Positions 7,408-11,565 of a DNA stretch of 11,565 bases are shown piece after piece; position 1 is the stretch's first letter, and every line of letters starts with the position of its first letter. Source of the stretch: CAYTNY01 sp964439215 (lineage in GTDB: Bacteria; Oederibacteriota; PGYV01; CAYTNY01). A program made the position numbers and the translations under genes. The stretch is from contig CAYTNY010000072.1 in NCBI GenBank assembly GCA_964439215.1, forward strand, positions 1 through 11,565, read 5' to 3'. The notes under the pieces are model-generated. The model did not search any database. It worked only from the letters and a program-made list of their open reading frames with translations, and was not told the DNA's origin.

Positions 7408-8424
7408 TTGGATGAGCGTATAATAACTCTGGCGCACGGCGCCGGAGGCAGAAAAACAAAAGATCTGATAGATAATATAATAAGCGGTTATTTCGGGAAT
7501 CCTGTTATGGATGAAATGAATGACTCCGCTGTTTTAAAGTGCAGAGGGGGGCAGCTGGCATTTACCACGGATTCATTTGTTGTGACGCCTTTGTTTTTTT
7601 CCGGAGGAGATATAGGAAAACTCTCCGTGTGCGGCACCGTGAATGATATTGCGGCATCGGGCGCCCGGCCCGCTTATTTAACGGCGGCGTTTATAATAGA
7701 AGACGGCCTGCCGGTAAGTTATTTCAGAAAAATACTTGTGTCCATGAAAAAGGCCTGTGATGAGTCAGGAGTTAAAATTGCGGGAGGGGATACCAAAGTT
7801 GTTGAGCGGGGCAAGGCAGACGGTATTTATATAAATACTTCGGGTATAGGTTTTATACCGCAGGGGAAAAAACCCGTTGTTATTTCAGGCGCAAAGCCCG
7901 GCGATGCAGTAATTGTTTCGGGAAATATCGGCGACCATGAAATCGCGGTTATGAAAGACAGGAAACTTCTTTCGTTTGAAAGCGGTCTGAAAAGCGACTG
8001 TGCGCCTTTAGGTGATATGATAAAAGAAGTTCTTGATGCGGGCCTGAATGTTAATGCCATGCGGGATCCTACGCGGGGAGGGCTGGCTTCTGTTTTAAAT
8101 GAAATGGCGCTGTCTTCAAAAGTTGATATAAGAATTGATGAAAAAAGCGTCCCGGTGAGCCGCCCGGTTAAGGCCGCGTGTTCTGTTTTTGGATTTGATG
8201 TTTTTGGGCTCGCAAATGAAGGCAAAATGGTATTTTCGGCAGGCAAAAAAGATGCGGGAAAGATTCTGGCGATACTGAAAAAATCGAAATACGGAAAAAA
8301 AGCGTCGGTTATAGGTGAAGTGGAAAGAAAAAGCACCAAACCGAAAGTCAGAATAACTGCGGCAGGCGGCGGGGACAGGCTGTTGTTTTTTCCTGACGGC
8401 GGGCAGCTTCCCCGGATATGCTGA
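7408..8424 (+). CDS. hypE: Carbamoyl dehydratase HypE
   Basis: HypE dehydrates the carbamoyl group received from HypF to a thiocyanate on its C-terminal Cys and donates cyanide to the HypC-HypD iron. It has the PurM/AIR-synthase fold. Seen here are LAHGAGGRK near the N-terminus, then NDSAVL, TTDSFVV, CGTVNDIAASGARP, GGDTKV and MRDPTRGGLASVLNE. The invariant C-terminal PRIC supplies the acceptor Cys as the last residue. TTG 7408 is chosen as start because AAGGAG (7396-7401) sits six bases upstream and the product begins MDERIITLAHGAGGR, as in relatives. The in-frame ATG 7384 inside the end of hypD has no ribosome site and would add eight unusual residues. The predicted length is 338 residues, normal for the family. 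Confidence 0.96.
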   Translation: MDERIITLAHGAGGRKTKDLIDNIISGYFGNPVMDEMNDSAVLKCRGGQLAFTTDSFVVTPLFFSGGDIGKLSVCGTVNDIAASGARPAYLTAAFIIEDGLPVSYFRKILVSMKKACDESGVKIAGGDTKVVERGKADGIYINTSGIGFIPQGKKPVVISGAKPGDAVIVSGNIGDHEIAVMKDRKLLSFESGLKSDCAPLGDMIKEVLDAGLNVNAMRDPTRGGLASVLNEMALSSKVDIRIDEKSVPVSRPVKAACSVFGFDVFGLANEGKMVFSAGKKDAGKILAILKKSKYGKKASVIGEVERKSTKPKVRITAAGGGDRLLFFPDGGQLPRIC

Positions 8425-8439
8425 CGGGCGGCGGATATT

Positions 8440-8781
8440 ATGCATGAGATCTCAATAGCCGAGGAAATAAAACATATAGTTTTTGAAAAAATGAAAGAAC
8501 AGAAAATGAATAAAATCTACAGTGTTTCTCTTGTTTTTGGGGAAATGACATCTGTTGTGCCTGATGCCCTGCGTTTCGCATTTGAATCTGTTTTCAGCGA
8601 AACACCGGCCGAGGGCGCTGAAATAAAGATAGAAATGGTAAAAATAAAAGCATTATGTCCGGAATGCGGAAAAAAATCGGAATTAAAGGAATTTGAGTTT
8701 ATTTGTCCGCACTGCGCGGGTATGAAGCTTGAAATAATACAGGGAAATGAAATGATAGTAAAATCAATTGATATGGGGTGA
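8440..8781 (+). CDS. hypA: Nickel metallochaperone HypA
   Basis: This 113-residue HypA/HybF family protein starts with the nickel-binding MHE motif (His2, Glu3). It has the structural zinc site formed by CPEC (73-76) and CPHC (89-92). HypA delivers nickel to the hydrogenase large subunit together with HypB. It begins 15 bp after the hypE stop with a weak GCGGCGG upstream, and its stop overlaps a GTG at 8778 in the hypB frame. Confidence 0.96.
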   Translation: MHEISIAEEIKHIVFEKMKEQKMNKIYSVSLVFGEMTSVVPDALRFAFESVFSETPAEGAEIKIEMVKIKALCPECGKKSELKEFEFICPHCAGMKLEIIQGNEMIVKSIDMG

Positions 8782-8786
8782 GAAAA

Positions 8787-9461
8787 ATGGCTGAAGTAAA
8801 AGTTTTTAAATCAATAATGGAAAGAAACGACACAGCGGCAATGAAAAACAGAAAACTAATGAACGGCGCTTTATGCCTGAATATTATGAGTTCGCCCGGC
8901 GCCGGCAAGACAACTCTGCTGGAAAAAATGCTTATGGCGGCCCGGAAAAAAATAAAAACCGCGGTTATTGAAGGGGATGTCGCCACGTCCAATGACGCGG
9001 AAAGAATAAAGAAATATACGGCGCCGGGAGCGGTATATCAGATAAAAACAGAGAATTTCGGAGGCGGGTGCCATCTTGACGCCAAAATGATCACCAATGC
9101 TCTGCGGAAAGTGGGGCTGCCCCGAAAAAAATACGATCTTATTATAATAGAAAATATTGGAAATCTTATATGTCCTGCCGGTTTTTTTCTCGGGGAGGAT
9201 AAAAAAGTTGTGATAATTTCAGTGACCGAAGGCGATGATAAACCTCTGAAGTATCCGGGTATGTTCCGGGAAGCGGATCTGGTAATTATCAATAAGGTTG
9301 ATCTTCTGAAACATGTTAAATTCAGTATGAGAAAGGTAAAAGAAAATATAAAAAAGATCAACAGCAGGACCGATGTATTGTCTTTAACCGCCACCCGTAT
9401 GCAGGATGTAAAGCAATTTACCGCCTGGGTAGAAAAGCAAAGACAGAATACCGCCGGCTGA
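8787..9461 (+). CDS. hypB: Nickel-insertion GTPase HypB
   Basis: This 224-residue SIMIBI-class GTPase powers nickel insertion with HypA. P-loop SSPGAGKTT (35-43), EGDVATSNDA (62-71), the metal-site CHLDA (95-99), ENIGNLICPA (122-131, Cys129) and NKVDL (169-173) are all visible. The N-terminal CxxCGC nickel motif and the His-rich stretch of some HypB proteins are absent, so nickel storage is not indicated. Upstream of CHLDA the usual NTG-type sequence reads NFGG, a mild deviation. ATG 8787 is preferred, with GGGGTGAG just upstream; a GTG at 8778 overlapping the hypA stop would add three residues. It is the last gene of the cluster and converges on the DUF456 gene after 27 bp. Confidence 0.96.
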   Translation: MAEVKVFKSIMERNDTAAMKNRKLMNGALCLNIMSSPGAGKTTLLEKMLMAARKKIKTAVIEGDVATSNDAERIKKYTAPGAVYQIKTENFGGGCHLDAKMITNALRKVGLPRKKYDLIIIENIGNLICPAGFFLGEDKKVVIISVTEGDDKPLKYPGMFREADLVIINKVDLLKHVKFSMRKVKENIKKINSRTDVLSLTATRMQDVKQFTAWVEKQRQNTAG

Positions 9462-9476
9462 ATTTAAGCGGTTTTT
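9450..9476 (+). terminator. Weak candidate terminator at the end of the hyp cluster
   Basis: ACCGC (9450-9454) can pair with GCGGT (9468-9472) across a 13-nt loop containing the hypB stop, and a run of five T (9472-9476) follows. The stem is only five base pairs, so efficiency is doubtful. It lies in the 27-bp space between convergent genes, where termination would be expected. Confidence 0.3.
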
Positions 9477-9488
9477 GGACGGAAAAAA

Positions 9489-9998
9489 TCAAATAACGGG
9501 CGGCGGAGTTTCTTTGAAATCAGCCGCAACCGCGAGTATATAGTAAAAAACAATTACAAAGGTTACCGCTATGCGGACAATGATGCCTGCCATAAACCCG
9601 ATGAATGTACCGAAAGAAGATTTCAATGATAAAAAGAATTTTTTTCCGGTTGATAATTCACCGATCAATGCGCCCAGAAAAGCTCCTGTGATAACTCCGA
9701 AAGGCGGGAAAAATATTAAACCTATTATAAGGCCTATTATGGCTCCTGTTATGGCTCTTTTGGTGCCGCCGAATATTTTGGCGCCAACAATAGTGAAAAT
9801 ATTGTCAAGCACCGAGGCCGCGCCGGCCAGCAGGGCAAAGGCAATAAGGGTAACGAGTGAAAAGTGCCCGAAATTTGAAAAATGCAGTATAAGGATACCG
9901 AAAAAGGAGAGCGCGGGCGCGGGGAGCACCGGAATAAAACACCCGATCAAAGCAGTTATGATAAAAAGAATTGATATTATGAGTAATGTGATATCCAT
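9489..9998 (-). CDS. DUF456-type small integral membrane protein
   Basis: This 169-residue, almost entirely hydrophobic protein has a pattern I associate with the DUF456 family. It has an N-terminal segment with IGCFIPVLPAPALSFFG (18-34), a middle region with VGAKIFGGTKRA (71-82), and a glycine-rich hairpin with GLIIGLIFFPPFGVITG (89-105). Membrane segments lie near 3-20, 26-42, 47-70, 83-113 and 128-158. The biochemical function of the family is unknown to me. The gene follows the MATE gene on the same strand after 30 bp. No Shine-Dalgarno sequence precedes its ATG; instead a promoter abuts the start codon. Confidence 0.8.
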   Translation of the reverse strand: MDITLLIISILFIITALIGCFIPVLPAPALSFFGILILHFSNFGHFSLVTLIAFALLAGAASVLDNIFTIVGAKIFGGTKRAITGAIIGLIIGLIFFPPFGVITGAFLGALIGELSTGKKFFLSLKSSFGTFIGFMAGIIVRIAVTFVIVFYYILAVAADFKETPPPVI

Positions 9999-10004
9999 AA
10001 AATT

Positions 10005-10032
10005 ATTTTACTCTTTTTTTATTATGTGTCAA
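10005..10032 (-). promoter_or_regulatory. Near-consensus promoter giving a leaderless DUF456 transcript
   Basis: On the minus strand TTGACA (10032-10027) and TAAAAT (10010-10005) are separated by exactly 16 bp. Only six bases (AATTTT) lie between the -10 and the ATG at 9998, so the expected start of transcription is the A of the start codon. The -35 overlaps the TGA stop of the MATE gene. The absence of a ribosome site before this gene fits a leaderless mRNA. Confidence 0.55.
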
Positions 10033-11390
10033 ATGTTTTTCGGATTCAGCAGGATATTGTTTCTCCATCTGCCGGACCTGTAATAAAGATAGTTCAGGAT
10101 CATTCCGGCGACTGAGCTGGATAAAAGAGCGATCCAGACCGCGGTCTCTCTCAAAGATGTGGCTTCCACCAGAAGCCATGCCAGCAGCGCCCTGAAAATT
10201 ATAAGAGAGATAAAAGCGAATAGGAGAGGTATGACGGTATTGCCGGTTCCGCGTATTATTCCCTGATAGGCAAACATGACTGAATATGCGAAATATGAAA
10301 ACACAGAAAAAAGAAAATATAAGGAAGCATGCGATATGACGCCGGGGCTGCTTGTGAAGATTCCCGCTATTTCAGACCGGGTCAGCAGAACAATCAGAAA
10401 GAAAAGAGCTGAGACGGACAGGGACAATACGATTGTCCATTTTGCGATATCCGGCACCTTATGAAATTTATCAGCGCCTGCGGCCTGCGCGGTAAATGCT
10501 GATGCTGCGGCGCCGAAGGACATTGCGGCAATAAAAGAAAACTGATCAATTCTGATGCCTATTCCGTAAGCCGCAATTACATCGGGTCCGAAGCGGTTTA
10601 CGATAGATATTATGACAATGGCGCTCAACGATACAATCACCATCTGAAGAGATACCGGAAGGCCCACAAGGAACATTTTCTTGATTATGAGAAAATTCAG
10701 TCTGTATTTCCATTTTAGTATATTGAAAAGAACGTTTTTTCTTGCAAGATAAATAAAGGCTATAAGAGTAACGATTGCTCCTGCAATTACCGTGGAGAGG
10801 GCCGAACCCGCTATCCCGAGAGCAGGCAGGGGGCCCAAGCCCAGAATCAGAACAGGGCACAGGGATATATTCAGGGCCACATATATTGCGGAAAATAAAA
10901 GAGGGGTTTTGGAATCCCCCAGCCCCCTTAATATACCGGCAAACCAGCTGTGGGCAAACATAAAAATAAGTCCGGCAAATATTATTTTTATGAATCGGGC
11001 GGCCTGTCCGATGATTTCGGGAGGAGTATTCAAAAATTTCAGAATAAATTCCGCAAATATAAATCCGGTGAGGGACATGATTCCGACAAGAACAAGTATG
11101 GTGCAAAATGAATTCACAAGCACCTGGGATACAAAATTCATATCCTTCATCCCGTATGCCTGGCCCACCATTATTACGGTTGCCGCTGTAAGTCCAATAA
11201 GCAGCGAAATAAGAAAAAAAGTAATAGGCATACTTGCGGAGATTGCCGCAAGAGCATTCGGACCTATGAGCCTCCCCACCCAGACCGCGTCAATGGCGCT
11301 GTAAAGCGATTGAAGCAGATCCGCGATCATAATCGGCCAGGAGTATATAATAAGATTTTTAAAAACATGTCCCTGTGTTAAGTCCTTCAA
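10029..11390 (-). CDS. MATE-family multidrug/cation efflux transporter
   Basis: This 453-residue protein with about twelve membrane segments belongs to the multidrug and toxic compound extrusion family, which exports organic cations and drugs using H+ or Na+ gradients. Family signs are an N-terminal half with WPIMIADLLQSLYSAIDAVWVG (18-39), IGPNALAAISASMP (42-55) and GQAYG (76-80); LRGLGDSKTPL (154-164); and GIGIRIDQFSFIAAMSFGAA (276-295) at the start of the second half. The start is TTG at 11390, preceded by GGAG with six bases between; the nearby ATG runs into a stop after two codons. The substrate cannot be predicted. It has a good promoter upstream and leads into the DUF456 gene. Confidence 0.93.
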   Translation of the reverse strand: MKDLTQGHVFKNLIIYSWPIMIADLLQSLYSAIDAVWVGRLIGPNALAAISASMPITFFLISLLIGLTAATVIMVGQAYGMKDMNFVSQVLVNSFCTILVLVGIMSLTGFIFAEFILKFLNTPPEIIGQAARFIKIIFAGLIFMFAHSWFAGILRGLGDSKTPLLFSAIYVALNISLCPVLILGLGPLPALGIAGSALSTVIAGAIVTLIAFIYLARKNVLFNILKWKYRLNFLIIKKMFLVGLPVSLQMVIVSLSAIVIISIVNRFGPDVIAAYGIGIRIDQFSFIAAMSFGAAASAFTAQAAGADKFHKVPDIAKWTIVLSLSVSALFFLIVLLTRSEIAGIFTSSPGVISHASLYFLFSVFSYFAYSVMFAYQGIIRGTGNTVIPLLFAFISLIIFRALLAWLLVEATSLRETAVWIALLSSSVAGMILNYLYYRSGRWRNNILLNPKNI

Positions 11391-11420
11391 AACATTCTCC
11401 GGTTTAATGAAATATCAGAT

Positions 11421-11449
11421 ATTTTAGTATATAAAAAAATTTAATGCAA
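11421..11449 (-). promoter_or_regulatory. Candidate promoter of the MATE gene
   Basis: On the minus strand TTGCAT (11449-11444) and TAAAAT (11426-11421) are separated by 17 bp, with an AT-rich spacer. The distance to the TTG start at 11390 leaves room for a leader of roughly 25 nt containing the GGAG ribosome site. The right arm of the inverted repeat lies about 30 bp further upstream. Confidence 0.5.
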
Positions 11450-11479
11450 ATAATATTTGGAGGAGAAAAACCGTATATT

Positions 11480-11531
11480 GATTGCAAGTTTTATTGCAAC
11501 ACTTCATAGAATCAAATTCCTTTTTTTCGCA
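11480..11531 (-). repeat. Right arm of long inverted repeat
   Basis: The reverse complement of this segment matches positions 1-51 at 49 of 52 columns, with two substitutions and one extra base. It lies upstream of the MATE promoter in the same orientation relative to that gene as the left arm has relative to the LysM gene. On the plus strand a frame preceded by GGAGGAG (11459-11465) runs open through the repeat to the window edge, but I see no recognisable protein in it. The remaining bases to 11565 show nothing I can identify. Confidence 0.85.
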
Positions 11532-11565
11532 CATACCGGAACACTTAATTCATACAGTTATTTAT

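Noticed and set aside
185..9461. Horizontal transfer of the hyp cluster
   Set aside because: Codon and base use look the same in the phoH-ybeY-CNNM block and the hyp genes, and no mobile gene or tRNA lies at the junction.
9571..10083. 170-codon plus-strand frame opposite the DUF456 gene
   Set aside because: It is antisense to a protein with clear membrane-protein composition, and its own product is a Pro/Ile/Lys-rich sequence without motifs.
1..11531. Repeat arms as CRISPR repeats or integron attC sites
   Set aside because: Only one copy occurs at each edge with no spacer array, and no attC core-site pattern or integrase is present.
11454..11565. Plus-strand frame after GGAGGAG, open to the window end
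   Set aside because: Most of it is repeat sequence; the differences between the two arms change amino acids rather than synonymous sites, and only about 37 codons are visible.

Overview
The window looks like an ordinary chromosomal segment of an anaerobic or facultatively anaerobic bacterium. The base composition is moderately AT-rich, with heavy use of ATA for Ile and AGA/AGG for Arg, and this is even across the window. The first gene encodes a lipobox lipoprotein with a LysM domain, which suggests a diderm cell envelope. The set of [NiFe]-hydrogenase maturation genes implies that a nickel-iron hydrogenase is encoded elsewhere in the genome. I cannot assign a phylum from the sequence alone. 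No tRNA, rRNA, CRISPR array, transposase or phage gene was seen.

Layout. Positions 1-184 hold one arm of a long inverted repeat and a candidate promoter. Positions 185-3623, all on +, hold a LysM lipoprotein gene, phoH (ybeZ-like), ybeY and a CNNM/CorC-type membrane CBS protein gene. The last three are the well-known ybeZ-ybeY-ybeX neighbourhood, linked to rRNA processing and ribosome quality control. After a 167-bp gap, positions 3791-9461, also on +, hold a complete and tightly packed hypF-hypC-hypD-hypE-hypA-hypB cluster that makes and inserts the Fe(CN)2CO group and the nickel of [NiFe]-hydrogenases. HypF and HypE make the cyanide ligands, HypC and HypD assemble the iron centre, and HypA and HypB deliver nickel. 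No hydrogenase structural gene or endopeptidase is present. Convergent to this, on -, are a MATE-family exporter gene (11390-10029) and a small DUF456-type membrane protein gene (9998-9489). The latter has its own near-consensus promoter placed so that the transcript should be leaderless.

The most unusual structure is at the two edges. Positions 1-51 and the reverse complement of 11480-11532 region (precisely 11480-11531) match at 49 of 52 aligned columns. This inverted repeat therefore brackets practically the whole window. Each arm lies upstream of the first gene of the inward-reading block on its side and has the same orientation relative to that gene. It could be a dispersed repeat, a pair of mobile-element ends or a shared regulatory element. 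The sequence alone does not decide, and the housekeeping content between the arms argues against a simple transposon. Smaller oddities are two 18-19 codon reading frames that end in ATGA overlaps with the CNNM and hypF starts, and three genes (phoH, hypE, MATE) that appear to start with TTG. I found no convincing new multi-gene system; the genes themselves belong to known families.
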